A stretch of DNA of 64,000 nt from Rubrivivax albus (GTDB taxonomy: Bacteria > Pseudomonadota > Gammaproteobacteria > Burkholderiales > Burkholderiaceae_C), in the NCBI RefSeq assembly GCF_004016515.1, contig NZ_SACT01000009.1:124001-188000 (forward strand). The letters are read 5' to 3'. The notes beneath the pieces were generated by a model. The model worked only from the letters and a program-made list of their open reading frames with translations, was not told the origin of the DNA and did not search any database. The position numbers and the translations under genes are program-made. Positions within the stretch are counted from its first letter, which is position 1, and every line of letters starts with the position of its first letter. Of this stretch, positions 1-8,463 are shown piece by piece.

Positions 1-2
1 AA

Positions 3-878
3 CCGATCGTCGAGCTGCTGAAGCAGCGCGGCGTGAAGGTGGACTTCGTCATCGACGAAGGCCTGCTGATCGCCGATGGCATGCTGCCCGGCCTGCATCC
101 GCCGGCGGCGCTGGTGGGCGTGGCGGAAAAGGGCTTCGTGTCGATCAAGCTCTCCGTGACGGGCATCCCCGGGCATTCGTCGATGCCCCCCGCGGCCGGC
201 CAGCAGGCCATCGCCGTGCTGTCCGCGGCACTGGCCAAGGTCGACGCAAGCCCCATGCCTGGCGGCATCACCGGGGTGGCTGAGCAGATGTTCAACGCGG
301 TGGCACCCGAGATGCACGGCTTCAACCGCGTCGCGCTGTCCAACCTCTGGCTCACGGGACCGCTGGTGGAGCGCATGCTGTCCAAGGGCCCGAGCACCAA
401 TGCGCTGATGCGCACGACCACGGCGCTGACCATCGTCTCCGGCGGCAACAAGGAGAACGTGATCCCAGGCCGTGCCGACGCCATCGTCAACTTCCGCCTG
501 CTGCCTGGCGACACGCCCGACACCGTGATGGCGCACCTCAAGCAGGTGATCGCCGACGAGCGCGTGCAGATGGCGGTCAGTGGCGAACCGTCGCTGCCGT
601 CCAAGGTGTCGAGCACCGACTCCGACGGCTACCGCCTGATCGAGCGCACGCTGCGCGAGGTCTTCCCCGAGGCCATAGTCGCCCCCGGCCTGATGGTCGG
701 CGGCACCGACGCCCGCCACTTCGACGGCTACGCCGGCCAGGTGTTCCGCTTCTCGCCGGTGCGCGCCAAGCCGGCCGACCTGTCCCGTTTCCATGGCACC
801 GACGAGCGTCTGTCGATCGACAACCTCGTCGAGATGATCCGCTTCTACCACCGCCTGGTCGACCAGGCGGCCCGCTGA
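3..878 (+). CDS. M20-family metallopeptidase (carboxypeptidase PM20D1/yscS type), C-terminal part
   Basis: The gene is cut by the left window edge; the frame is open from base 3, so the GTG at 33 is not taken as the start. The visible 291 residues match the second half of M20 zinc peptidases that hydrolyse N-acyl amino acids or small peptides. The dimerisation ('lid') domain begins at the GFVSIKLSVTGIPGHSSMPP region, whose GHSSMP motif is typical. The stretch GGNKENVIPGRADAIVNFRL is the usual return into the catalytic domain. A late GGTDARHF and an HGTDERLS motif supply a catalytic-domain histidine and flanking residues expected in this family. The first metal ligands must lie upstream of the window. 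It ends 13 bases before a thiolase gene, so it may belong to the same transcript. Substrate is unknown. Confidence 0.85.
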   Translation, partial: PIVELLKQRGVKVDFVIDEGLLIADGMLPGLHPPAALVGVAEKGFVSIKLSVTGIPGHSSMPPAAGQQAIAVLSAALAKVDASPMPGGITGVAEQMFNAVAPEMHGFNRVALSNLWLTGPLVERMLSKGPSTNALMRTTTALTIVSGGNKENVIPGRADAIVNFRLLPGDTPDTVMAHLKQVIADERVQMAVSGEPSLPSKVSSTDSDGYRLIERTLREVFPEAIVAPGLMVGGTDARHFDGYAGQVFRFSPVRAKPADLSRFHGTDERLSIDNLVEMIRFYHRLVDQAAR

Positions 879-891
879 AGGAGTTCCCCTC

Positions 892-2067
892 ATGACCCGC
901 GCCCTCATCGTATCGACCGCCCGCACGCCGCTTGCCAAGAGCTGGAAGGGCGCCTTCAACATGACGCACGGCGCCACCCTGGGCGGTCTGGCGGTGCAGG
1001 CCGCCGTGCAGCGCGCCGGCGTCGACCCGGCGGCGGTGGACGACGTGCTGATGGGCTGCGCAACGCCCGAGGGCGCCACCGGCAGCAACATCGCGCGCCA
1101 GATCGCGCTGCGCGCGGGGCTGCCCATCACGACCGGCGGCGTCACCATCAATCGCTTCTGCAGCAGTGGTCTGCAGACCATCGCGATGGCCTCGCAGCGC
1201 GTGATCGCCGGTGAGGGCGACGTCTTTGTCGCCGGCGGCGTGGAGAGCATCAGCTGCGTGCAGAACGAGGCCAACCGCCACATGATCGCCGACCCCTGGC
1301 TGGTGGAGCACAAGCCGGAGATCTACTGGAACATGCTGCAGACCGCGGAGCAGGTGGCCAAGCGCTACGGCATCCCGAAGTCGCGCATGGACGAGTACGG
1401 CGCGGCCAGCCAGCAGAAGGCCTGCGCGGCGCAGGAGGCGGGCAAGTTCGCCGACGAGATGATCGAGGTCACCGTCACCGCCGGCGTGGCCGACCCGGTG
1501 CTCGGCCTGCGCAGCAAGCAGGTCACCGTGAAGGCCGACGAGGGCCTGCGCCCGGGCACGACGGTCGAAGGCATCCAGGGCATCCGCGCCGCGCTGCCCG
1601 GCGGCGTGGTGACGGCCGGCAACGCCAGCCAGTTCAGCGACGGCGCCGGTGCCTGCGTGGTGGTGGACGAGGCCTATGCCAGCAAGCACGGCCTGAAGCC
1701 CCTGGGCCGCTTCCTGGGATTTGCCGTGGCGGGTTGCGAGCCCGACGAGATGGGCATCGGCCCCGTGTTCGCCGTGCCCAAGGTGCTCAAGCGCCTGGGC
1801 CTGACGGTGGACGACATCGACCTCTGGGAGCTGAATGAAGCCTTCGCCGTCCAGGTGCTGTACTGCGCCGACACGCTGGGCATCCCGATGGACCGGCTGA
1901 ACGTCAACGGCGGTGCCATCGCCGTGGGCCACCCCTACGGCGTCAGCGGCCAGCGCCTGACCGGGCACGCGCTGATCGAGGGCAAGCGCCGCGGCGCCAA
2001 GCGCGTCTGCGTGACGATGTGTATCGGCGGCGGCATGGGTGCGGCGGGCGTGTTCGAGGTGCTGTGA
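892..2067 (+). CDS. Thiolase (acetyl-CoA C-acyltransferase)
   Basis: A 391-residue thiolase of normal family length, catalysing CoA-dependent cleavage of 3-ketoacyl-CoA (last step of beta-oxidation) or the reverse condensation. The nucleophilic cysteine lies in NRFCSSG (C90). The GHPYGVSG block carries the catalytic histidine (H347), and CIGGGMG carries the second cysteine (C377), so all three active-site residues are present. An AAGGAG-like ribosome-binding site lies about 8 bases before the ATG. The neighbouring acyl-CoA dehydrogenases, short-chain dehydrogenases and thioesterase argue for a degradative role. A biosynthetic acetyl-CoA acetyltransferase cannot be fully excluded. The stop codon overlaps the likely GTG start of the next gene (GTGA). 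Confidence 0.93.
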   Translation: MTRALIVSTARTPLAKSWKGAFNMTHGATLGGLAVQAAVQRAGVDPAAVDDVLMGCATPEGATGSNIARQIALRAGLPITTGGVTINRFCSSGLQTIAMASQRVIAGEGDVFVAGGVESISCVQNEANRHMIADPWLVEHKPEIYWNMLQTAEQVAKRYGIPKSRMDEYGAASQQKACAAQEAGKFADEMIEVTVTAGVADPVLGLRSKQVTVKADEGLRPGTTVEGIQGIRAALPGGVVTAGNASQFSDGAGACVVVDEAYASKHGLKPLGRFLGFAVAGCEPDEMGIGPVFAVPKVLKRLGLTVDDIDLWELNEAFAVQVLYCADTLGIPMDRLNVNGGAIAVGHPYGVSGQRLTGHALIEGKRRGAKRVCVTMCIGGGMGAAGVFEVL

Positions 2068-2873
2068 GGGCCGCACTGGCGGTCATCGGTCTTCTGGCCT
2101 GCGCACCGGCTGTGCCGGCCGAGTTGTTGCGCCCCAACACCTCAGCCGCGGAGCAGGCCTGGACGGCCAGCGTGCATGCTGCACTACAGCAGCACGACTG
2201 CCCTCTGGCAGTTTCGCGCTTGAACGACGGCCTCCAAGCTCGCCACCCGAACGCCTTCTTGATGGCCGGCTCCATGTTCGAGCAGGGGCTGTGCGTGAAG
2301 CCGGAGTGGGATCGCGCGCAGGGCTACTACCGCAGCGCCGTGGCGGTGGGCCATCGGGCCGGCCACTACCGGATAGTGGCCGGGTTCGCCGAGCGTGATC
2401 CGGCCGTGGCGTTGTGGTGGACCCAGCAGGGTTCCGCGCCGGTTGTCCCCGCCGAATGCCAGGTCCCGCCCGAGGTCCATGGGGACGCTGAGGCCTATGC
2501 CGCGGCACTGCACGCCTGGCCGCCCGGGCGGCTGACGGCCTGTGCGCATGTGGCCGGGGTCATGGCCGCGGTGCACGGCGAGGTCGAGTACCCGGGCGAC
2601 GTCGTGGGCCGCGGCATGAACGGTCAGTTCCAGATGGTCTTCCACCCGGCAGAGGGCCGAATCGACTGGACCGTACCGGACTTCACGATCACCTATCGCC
2701 AGTTCGTCGAGCCGCCGGCAGTGGTCAGTGCCCGATGGGCGAAGCAGTTCCATGCCGACGTGCGAGAGTATCTTGAGTCGGTCGGCAAGAGGGCGTTGGC
2801 CCGGTTCCCGACGCCGGCCGGAATCGACCCGTCGTGGCAGTTCAGTTCTGTCCTGCGCATGAGCGTGGAATGA
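2064..2873 (+). CDS. Exported protein with Sel1-like repeat region, function unknown
   Basis: The reading frame is open further upstream, but the best start is the GTG at 2064. It overlaps the thiolase stop as GTGA and gives a clean signal peptide (MRAALAVIGLLACAPAVPA, cleavage probably after the last Ala). The mature protein of about 250 residues begins with a region rich in Ala, Leu and Tyr (AFLMAGSMFEQGLCVKPEWD and following) that resembles one or two Sel1/TPR-like helical hairpins. The rest, with several Cys and a block around EYPGDVVGRGMNGQFQM, is not recognised. TPR/Sel1 modules usually mediate protein contacts, and export suggests the periplasm. No link to the surrounding acyl-CoA genes is obvious apart from the overlap. 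Confidence 0.72.
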   Translation: MRAALAVIGLLACAPAVPAELLRPNTSAAEQAWTASVHAALQQHDCPLAVSRLNDGLQARHPNAFLMAGSMFEQGLCVKPEWDRAQGYYRSAVAVGHRAGHYRIVAGFAERDPAVALWWTQQGSAPVVPAECQVPPEVHGDAEAYAAALHAWPPGRLTACAHVAGVMAAVHGEVEYPGDVVGRGMNGQFQMVFHPAEGRIDWTVPDFTITYRQFVEPPAVVSARWAKQFHADVREYLESVGKRALARFPTPAGIDPSWQFSSVLRMSVE

Positions 2874-2888
2874 CTACCTAGGACTGCC

Positions 2889-3770
2889 ATGGACCTGCTG
2901 CGTACCCCGGAACTCCGCTTCGACGGCCTGCTCGACTGGCCCTACGCGCCGCGCTACCTCGACCTCGACGGCCTGCGCCTGCATTTCGTCGACGAAGGAC
3001 CGCGCGACGCCCCGGCCACCGTGCTGTGCCTGCATGGCCAGCCCACCTGGAGTTACCTCTACCGGCGCATGCTCCCGGTCTTCCTGCAGGCCGGGCTGCG
3101 CGTGGTGGCGCCGGACTTCTTCGGTTTCGGCCGGTCCGACAAACCCGTCGACGACGCCTGGTACACCTTCAACCGGCACCGGGACACGGCGCTGCGGGTG
3201 ATCGAGGCGCTGGACCTGCAGAACATCCTGCTGGTGGTGCAGGACTGGGGCGGTCTCATCGGGCTGACGCTGCCGATGGCCATGCCCGAACGCTTCACGC
3301 GGCTGCTGGTGATGAACACCGGCCTGGGCACCGGCACCGTGACCGAGGGCTTCCGGCAATGGCGGGCTTACGCCAACACGCAGCCCGACCTGGCCGTGGG
3401 CAAGCTGATCCGCCGCGGCACGCCGCACCTGACGGATGCCGAGGTCGCGGCCTACGACGCCCCGTTCCCCGACGTCCGCCACAAGGCGGGCGTGCGCCGC
3501 TTCCCGAACCTGGTGCCCGACCACGACGACGCGCCTGGTGCGGCCATCAGCCGCGAGGCCCTGGACTTCTGGAAGCACCGCTGGACGGGCCAGAGCTTCA
3601 TGGCCATCGGCATGCAGGACCCGGTGCTGGGCCCGCCGGCCATGCGCGGCCTGCACGCCGCGATCCGCGGCTGTCCGCCCCCGATGGAGGTGGCCGACGC
3701 CGGCCACTTCGTGCAGGAATGGGGTGCACCCGTGGCCGCCGCCGCCCTCCAACATTTCGAGCTGGCATGA
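2889..3770 (+). CDS. Haloalkane dehalogenase, DhlA-like (HLD-I) alpha/beta hydrolase
   Basis: A 293-residue alpha/beta hydrolase closely resembling the 1,2-dichloroethane dehalogenase DhlA (about 310 residues), which replaces a terminal halogen by hydroxyl. The oxyanion motif is HGQPTWS (residues 49-55). The nucleophile is D119 in VVQDWGG, followed by the halide-binding W120. The acid is D244 in IGMQDPVLG, and the base is H273 in DAGHFVQEWG. W158 in GFRQW sits where HLD-I enzymes carry the second halide-binding Trp. The acid position after strand 7 separates this class from epoxide hydrolases. The phrases APDFFGFGRSDKPVD and AAYDAPFPD are nearly those of DhlA. It lies inside an acyl-CoA catabolic operon and its TGA overlaps the next ATG. 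The true substrate may be a haloacid or another halogenated aliphatic; activity is inferred. Confidence 0.85.
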   Translation: MDLLRTPELRFDGLLDWPYAPRYLDLDGLRLHFVDEGPRDAPATVLCLHGQPTWSYLYRRMLPVFLQAGLRVVAPDFFGFGRSDKPVDDAWYTFNRHRDTALRVIEALDLQNILLVVQDWGGLIGLTLPMAMPERFTRLLVMNTGLGTGTVTEGFRQWRAYANTQPDLAVGKLIRRGTPHLTDAEVAAYDAPFPDVRHKAGVRRFPNLVPDHDDAPGAAISREALDFWKHRWTGQSFMAIGMQDPVLGPPAMRGLHAAIRGCPPPMEVADAGHFVQEWGAPVAAAALQHFELA

Positions 3771-5563
3771 GATCCACCGTCGACTTCCTGTTGCACGACT
3801 GGCTGAAGGTCGAGTCGCTGTGCACCCGCGATCGCTTCGCCGACCACTCCCGCGAGACCTTCGACGCCGTGCTCGACACCTGCGAGCGCATCGCTCGAGA
3901 CAAGTACGCGCCCTTCAACCGCCTGGTGGACACGCAGGAGCCGCACTTCGACGGCGAGAAGGTGATCCTGCCGCAGGCCACGCACGACGCCTGGGCCGCG
4001 TATGCCGAATCCGGGATGCTGGCCGCGGCGCAGGACGCACAGATCGGCGGCATGCAGCTGCCGTACGTGGTGGAAGCGGCGGCCAACGCCTTCTTCGCCA
4101 AGGCCAGCGTCAGCATCGGCGCCGGCATGCTGACCACCGGCAACGCCAACCTGCTGATGGCGCACGGTTCGCCGATGCAGCGCCAGGTCTTCGCGATGAA
4201 CGAGTTCGCCGGCCGCTGGTCGGGCACCATGTGCCTGAGCGAGCCGCAGGCCGGCTCCAGCCTGTCGGACGTGGCCACCAAGGCGCTGCCCGATGGCGCA
4301 GGCTTCGAGGCCGACCCGCTGGGCCCGCGCTACCGTCTCTTCGGCAACAAGATGTGGATCTCGGCTGGCGAGCACGAGCTGACCGAGAACATCATCCACC
4401 TGGTGCTGGCCAAGATCCCCGATGCCGACGGCAGGCCCGTGCCGGGCACACGCGGCATCTCGCTGTTCATCGTGCCCAAGAAGCTGGTGGACACCGAAGG
4501 CCGCCTGACCGGCGAGCGCAACGACGTGGCGCTGGCCGGCCTGAACCACAAGTGCGGCTGGCGCGGCACCACCAACACGCTGCTGAACTTCGGCGAAGGC
4601 AAGTTCAGGCCGGGCGGGCAGGCGGGCGCCGTGGGCTACCTCGTGGGCCAGCCGGGTCAGGGCCTTCGCGCCATGTTCCACATGATGAACGAGGCGCGCA
4701 TCGGCGTCGGCCTGGCGGCCACAATGCTTGGCATGGCGGGCTACGAGGCATCGCTCGACTACGCGAAGCAGCGCCCGCAAGGCCGGCCGATCACCGGCGC
4801 CGGCAAGGACGCAACCCAGCCGCAGGTGCGCATCATCGAGCACGCCGACGTCAAGCGCATGCTGCTGGCGCAGAAGGCGTATGCCGAAGGCGCGCTGGCG
4901 CTGGAGCTGTACTGCGCGCGTCTGGTCGACGAACAGCACACCGGCCACGAGACGGCTGCCGCGGAAGCCCGCCTGCTGCTGGAGGTGCTGACCCCGATCG
5001 CCAAGAGCTGGCCCAGCGAGTGGTGCCTGGAAGGCAACAGCCTGGCAATCCAGGTGCATGGCGGCTACGGCTACACGCGCGACTTCCCGGTGGAGCAGTA
5101 CTGGCGCGACCAGCGCCTGAACATGATCCACGAGGGCACGCACGGCATCCAGGCGCTGGACCTGCTGGGCCGCAAGGTGGTGATGGACGGCGGCGCCGGC
5201 CTGAAACTGCTGGCCGGGCGCATGCAGGCGAGCATCACGCGGGCGGGGCAGGTGGACGGCCTGGCGGAACACGCCACCGCGCTGGCCGGCGCGCTGCAGC
5301 GCCTGGGCGCAGCAACCAAGGCCGCCTGGGCCACCGGCGTGCCGGAAGAGGCGCTGGCCAACGCCACGCCCTACCTGCAGGCCTTCGGCCACGTGGTGCT
5401 GGCCTGGATCTGGCTGGACGTGGCCACGGCGGCGGCCGAGCCGGGGCGGCGCGCCGCGATGCGCTACTTCTTTGCCTACGAGCTGCCCAAGATCGACGCG
5501 TGGCTGGGCGTGGTGGCGGCCCGCGAGGACGTCTGCCGGACGATGGACGAGGCCTGGTTCTGA
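3767..5563 (+). CDS. Acyl-CoA dehydrogenase, long form with C-terminal extension (DmdC-like)
   Basis: A 598-residue FAD-dependent acyl-CoA dehydrogenase that introduces the trans-2 double bond in beta-oxidation. The frame is open upstream inside the dehalogenase gene; the ATG at 3767 is chosen because it forms an ATGA overlap and restores a family-like N-terminus. The flavin/substrate signature CLSEPQAGSSLSD is present, and the catalytic base is the Glu of NMIHEGTHGIQALD. The extra 130 or so C-terminal residues match the C-terminal domain of long acyl-CoA dehydrogenases such as 3-methylmercaptopropionyl-CoA dehydrogenase (DmdC). Electrons would go to ETF. Acyl chain specificity cannot be told from sequence. 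Its stop shares a base with the start of the following small membrane protein gene (TGATG). Confidence 0.93.
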   Translation: MRSTVDFLLHDWLKVESLCTRDRFADHSRETFDAVLDTCERIARDKYAPFNRLVDTQEPHFDGEKVILPQATHDAWAAYAESGMLAAAQDAQIGGMQLPYVVEAAANAFFAKASVSIGAGMLTTGNANLLMAHGSPMQRQVFAMNEFAGRWSGTMCLSEPQAGSSLSDVATKALPDGAGFEADPLGPRYRLFGNKMWISAGEHELTENIIHLVLAKIPDADGRPVPGTRGISLFIVPKKLVDTEGRLTGERNDVALAGLNHKCGWRGTTNTLLNFGEGKFRPGGQAGAVGYLVGQPGQGLRAMFHMMNEARIGVGLAATMLGMAGYEASLDYAKQRPQGRPITGAGKDATQPQVRIIEHADVKRMLLAQKAYAEGALALELYCARLVDEQHTGHETAAAEARLLLEVLTPIAKSWPSEWCLEGNSLAIQVHGGYGYTRDFPVEQYWRDQRLNMIHEGTHGIQALDLLGRKVVMDGGAGLKLLAGRMQASITRAGQVDGLAEHATALAGALQRLGAATKAAWATGVPEEALANATPYLQAFGHVVLAWIWLDVATAAAEPGRRAAMRYFFAYELPKIDAWLGVVAAREDVCRTMDEAWF

Positions 5564-5754
5564 TGCGCCCCAAGGCCCTCCAGACCCTGGCCTGGGTGCT
5601 GATCTACAGCGGGCTGCTGCTGGCGGCGCTGGGTTGGTTCGTGCAGGACGGCGGTGCGGCCTGGGGCCACGCCGTGTGGATCGCCGGTCTGGCCGATGTG
5701 GCCGTCGGCGTGGGATTGATCTGGTGGCGATCGCGAATGAAGGAGACCGACTGA
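5563..5754 (+). CDS. Small membrane protein, two predicted transmembrane helices
   Basis: A 63-residue protein with two hydrophobic helices: LAWVLIYSGLLLAALGWFV (about residues 9-27) and a second around VWIAGLADVAVGVGLIWW (residues 38-55), ending in the basic tail RSRMKETD. It begins at an ATG overlapping the stop of the acyl-CoA dehydrogenase (TGATG) and ends overlapping the ATG of the short-chain dehydrogenase, so it is translated within the operon. The first half resembles the short DUF2905-like membrane proteins, but I would not assign it to a family on this alone. It could anchor or regulate the neighbouring enzymes. Both overlaps make it very unlikely to be a chance ORF. Confidence 0.75.
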   Translation: MRPKALQTLAWVLIYSGLLLAALGWFVQDGGAAWGHAVWIAGLADVAVGVGLIWWRSRMKETD

Positions 5755-6542
5755 TGAGCACGCCGGTGCAGAAACTTTTCGACCTCACGGGCCGCACGGC
5801 CCTGGTCACGGGCGGATCACGCGGGCTGGGCCTGCAGATCGCCGAGGCGTTGGGCGAGGCGGGGGCGAAGATCCTGCTCACGTCACGCAAGGCGGCCGAC
5901 CTGGAGCACGCCGCCGCGGCGTTGCAGGACAAGGGCATCGACGCGCGCTGGGTGGCGGCCGATGCCAGCGAGCCCGCGGGAGTGCAGAAGGTCGTCGAGG
6001 ACGCGCTGCAGCGCCTCGGTCACGTGGACATCCTCGTCAACAACGCCGGCGCCACCTGGGGTGCGCCGGCCGAGGACCACCCGCTGGAGGCCTGGGACAA
6101 GGTGATGAACCTGAACGTGCGCAGCGTGTTCATGATGTCGCAGGCCATCGGCAAGGCCTGCATGATCCCGCGGCGCTACGGGCGCATCGTCAACGTGGCC
6201 TCGATCGCCGGGCTGTCGGGCTCGTCGAAGATGCAGTTCCTGGCCTACGGCACGAGCAAGGGCGCGGTGGTCAACTTCACGCGCACGCTGGCCGGTGAAT
6301 GGGGCCGCCATGGCATCACCGTCAACGCGCTGGCGCCGGGCTTCTTCCCGAGCAAGATGACGCGCGGCACGCTGGAGGCGGTGGGCGCAGACAAGCTCGC
6401 GGCCATGTCGCCGCTGGGCCGCATCGGTGACGACGACGACCTCAAGGGCGCGGCGCTGCTGTTCGCCAGCGCCGCCGGCAAGCACATCACCGGGCAGATC
6501 CTGGCGGTGGACGGCGGCGTCTCGGCCGTGCACGGCGAATGA
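5754..6542 (+). CDS. Short-chain dehydrogenase/reductase (SDR)
   Basis: A 262-residue classical SDR. The cofactor motif TGGSRGLG is at residues 19-26, NNAG at 96-99, and the catalytic Ser150, Tyr165 and Lys169 are in NVASIAG and YGTSK. The PG of LAPGFFPSKMT and the C-terminal LAVDGGVSA are also typical. The residues after strand 2 (TSRKAADL) favour NADP(H). The closest general role is a 3-hydroxyacyl-CoA or 3-oxoacyl dehydrogenase, fitting between the acyl-CoA dehydrogenase and the thiolase of this cluster, but SDR substrate prediction is unreliable. The ATG at 5754 overlaps the stop of the upstream membrane-protein gene. Confidence 0.92.
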   Translation: MSTPVQKLFDLTGRTALVTGGSRGLGLQIAEALGEAGAKILLTSRKAADLEHAAAALQDKGIDARWVAADASEPAGVQKVVEDALQRLGHVDILVNNAGATWGAPAEDHPLEAWDKVMNLNVRSVFMMSQAIGKACMIPRRYGRIVNVASIAGLSGSSKMQFLAYGTSKGAVVNFTRTLAGEWGRHGITVNALAPGFFPSKMTRGTLEAVGADKLAAMSPLGRIGDDDDLKGAALLFASAAGKHITGQILAVDGGVSAVHGE

Positions 6543-6555
6543 GCCCGGCAAGCCG

Positions 6556-6999
6556 ATGAAGCGTGACTTTCCGCTGCGCATCCCGTTCGTCGAACACCTG
6601 GGGCTGGAGCTCTGGGGCTTCGGCGACGGCAAGGCCGAACTGCGCGTGGACCTGCAGGAAAGCCACCTCAACAGCTGGGAGGTGGCCCACGGCGGCGTGC
6701 TGATGACGCTGCTGGACGTGGCCATGGCGCATGCGGCGCGGGCCAGCAGCTCCAGCGACCCGATGACGGCGCCGGGCGTGGCCACCATCGAGATGAAGAC
6801 CACCTTCATGCGCCCGGCCGAGGGCGAACTGCGCGCACTCGGCCACCTGATGCACCGCACCAGCACGATGGCCTTCTGCGAAGGCCGCGTGCTCGACGGC
6901 CATGGCGAGCTCTGCGCGCACGCCACTGCCACCTTCAAGTACCTGCGTGCGCTGCCGTCGCGCGGCCGCACGCTCAAGAACCTCCAGGAGAAGACATGA
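6556..6999 (+). CDS. PaaI/YbgC-like hotdog-fold acyl-CoA thioesterase
   Basis: A 147-residue single hotdog domain. The frame is open upstream, but the ATG at 6556 gives a family-like start. The block NSWEVAHGGVLMTLLDVAMAH is the PaaI signature, with HGG before the long central helix and an Asp in LLDVAMA as the probable catalytic acid. TIEMKTTFMRPAEG is the typical strand-turn-strand that follows. Such enzymes hydrolyse medium-chain or aromatic acyl-CoAs and rescue CoA from dead-end intermediates, which suits a catabolic operon. The stop overlaps the start of the reductase gene as ATGA. Confidence 0.9.
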   Translation: MKRDFPLRIPFVEHLGLELWGFGDGKAELRVDLQESHLNSWEVAHGGVLMTLLDVAMAHAARASSSSDPMTAPGVATIEMKTTFMRPAEGELRALGHLMHRTSTMAFCEGRVLDGHGELCAHATATFKYLRALPSRGRTLKNLQEKT

Positions 7000-8015
7000 G
7001 CCTCGTCAACCAGCAGATCCAGCTCGTCTCGCGCCCCATGGGCGAGCCCACGCACGACAACTTCAAGCTCGTGGAGGTGCCGGTGCCGGAACTCCAGGAC
7101 GGTCAGGTGCTGGTCAAGCACCTGTGGCTGAGCCTGGACCCGTACATGCGCGGGCGCATGAACGACGGCAAGAGCTACGCCCAGCCGCAGCCGTTGGACG
7201 AGGTGATGATCGGCGGCACCGCCGGCGAGGTGGTGGCCTCGAAGCACCCCGACTACGCGCCCGGTGACCCCGTCGTCGGCATGGGCGGCTGGCAGCTGTA
7301 CTCGGTGGTGGACGGCGGCCAGCGCGGCATGATGCGCAAGGTCGACACCACGCACGTGCCGTTGTCGCACTACCTGGGCGCCGTGGGCATGCCCGGGGTC
7401 ACCGCCTGGGTGGGCCTGAATCACATCATCGCGCCCAAGGCCGGCGAGACCATGGTGATCAGCGCCGCCACCGGCGCCGTCGGCTCGGCCTTCGGCGCGC
7501 TGGCCAAGGCGCGCGGCTGCCGCGCCGTGGGCATCGCCGGCGGTCCGGAGAAGTGCGCCTATGCGGTGAACGAGCTCGGCTTCGACGCCTGCATCGACTA
7601 CAAGGCGCACCCGGACCTCAAGAGCCTGTCCAAGGCGCTGAAGGACGCCTGCCCGGACGGCGTCGACGGCTACTTCGAGAACGTCGGCGGCATGATCATG
7701 GACGCCGTGATGCTGCGCATGAACGCCTTCGGCCGCATCGCCGTGTGCGGCATGATCGCCGGCTACAACGGCCAGCCGCTGCCGATGGCCAACCCGGCGC
7801 TGATCCTGGTCTCACGCCTGAAGGTGCAGGGCTTCATCGTCAGCGAGCACATGGAACTCTGGCCGGCGGCGCTGAAGGAACTGGGCACGCTGGTGGGCAC
7901 CGGCAAGCTGCGCCCGCGCGAGAGCATCGCCGAGGGCCTGGCCGCGGCGCCGGAGGCGTTCTTCGGCCTGCTCAAGGGCCGCAACTTCGGCAAGCAGCTC
8001 GTCAAGCTGGCCTGA
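6996..8015 (+). CDS. NADP-dependent oxidoreductase, zinc-free medium-chain reductase (CurA/leukotriene B4 dehydrogenase type)
   Basis: A 339-residue medium-chain dehydrogenase/reductase of the zinc-independent branch that reduces alpha,beta-double bonds of enones or 2-enoyl thioesters with NADPH. The N-terminal GroES-like domain shows HLWLSLDPYMRGRMND and MIGGTAGEVVASK, both characteristic of this branch. The Rossmann domain carries SAATGAVGSAFGALAKARG followed by VGIAGGPEKC. YFENVGGMIMDAVM and the C-terminal RNFGKQLVKLA are further family hallmarks. No structural or catalytic zinc cysteines are present. In this operon it could reduce an enoyl intermediate. It starts at an ATGA overlap with the thioesterase. 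Confidence 0.93.
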   Translation: MSLVNQQIQLVSRPMGEPTHDNFKLVEVPVPELQDGQVLVKHLWLSLDPYMRGRMNDGKSYAQPQPLDEVMIGGTAGEVVASKHPDYAPGDPVVGMGGWQLYSVVDGGQRGMMRKVDTTHVPLSHYLGAVGMPGVTAWVGLNHIIAPKAGETMVISAATGAVGSAFGALAKARGCRAVGIAGGPEKCAYAVNELGFDACIDYKAHPDLKSLSKALKDACPDGVDGYFENVGGMIMDAVMLRMNAFGRIAVCGMIAGYNGQPLPMANPALILVSRLKVQGFIVSEHMELWPAALKELGTLVGTGKLRPRESIAEGLAAAPEAFFGLLKGRNFGKQLVKLA

Positions 8016-8025
8016 CCGGGCAGCG

Positions 8026-8463
8026 ATGGACTGGACCTGGGCGCACTTTGCCGCCCTGAGCCTGGATGACCTGTACGACGCGCTGGCGCTGCGCTGCCGC
8101 GTCTTCATCCTGGAGCAGGGGCCGTACCAGGATCCCGACGGCCTGGACCGCGTGTCCTGGCACCTGCTGGGTCGCGACGATGCGGGCCACCTGCAGGCCT
8201 ACCTGCGCATCGTCGATCCGGGGTGCAAGTTCGCCGAGCCGTCCATGGGCCGCGTGATCACGGCGCCGGAGGTGCGCGGCACCGGTCTGGGGCGTACCCT
8301 CGTGGCCGAAGGGCTGGCGCGCAGCGACGCCGCCTGGCCCGGCCGCGGCCACCGCATCAGCGCCCAGGCCCATCTGCAGCGCTTCTACGGCGGCTTCGGT
8401 TTCACCACCGTGGGCGAACCCTACGCCGAGGACGACATTCCGCACGTGGAGATGCTGCGATGA
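8026..8463 (+). CDS. GNAT-family N-acetyltransferase, ElaA-like
   Basis: A 145-residue GNAT protein of the ElaA group. The N-terminal ALRCRVFILEQG stretch is the usual ElaA opening (LRxxVFxxEQ). MGRVITAPEVRGTGLGRTLV holds the acetyl-CoA pyrophosphate loop in the R-G-x-G-x-G form. The C-terminal ISAQAHLQRFYGGFGFTTVGEPY is the strand-helix pair that closes the family fold, with the conserved DIPHVEM tail. The acceptor substrate is not known for most members. Its last codon overlaps the ATG of the AidB-like gene (ATGA), so it is expressed with the catabolic genes. A role in that pathway is not evident. Confidence 0.9.
   Translation: MDWTWAHFAALSLDDLYDALALRCRVFILEQGPYQDPDGLDRVSWHLLGRDDAGHLQAYLRIVDPGCKFAEPSMGRVITAPEVRGTGLGRTLVAEGLARSDAAWPGRGHRISAQAHLQRFYGGFGFTTVGEPYAEDDIPHVEMLR

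Noticed and set aside
577..2076. A 499-codon minus-strand frame opposite the thiolase
   Set aside because: The thiolase has all catalytic residues and a good ribosome-binding site; the opposite frame is His/Ala/Arg-rich shadow sequence.
3026..3766. A 5' extension of the acyl-CoA dehydrogenase by about 247 codons
   Set aside because: The extension lies in the wrong frame of the dehalogenase gene and is Arg/Pro/Gly-rich. The family N-terminus begins at the ATG at 3767.
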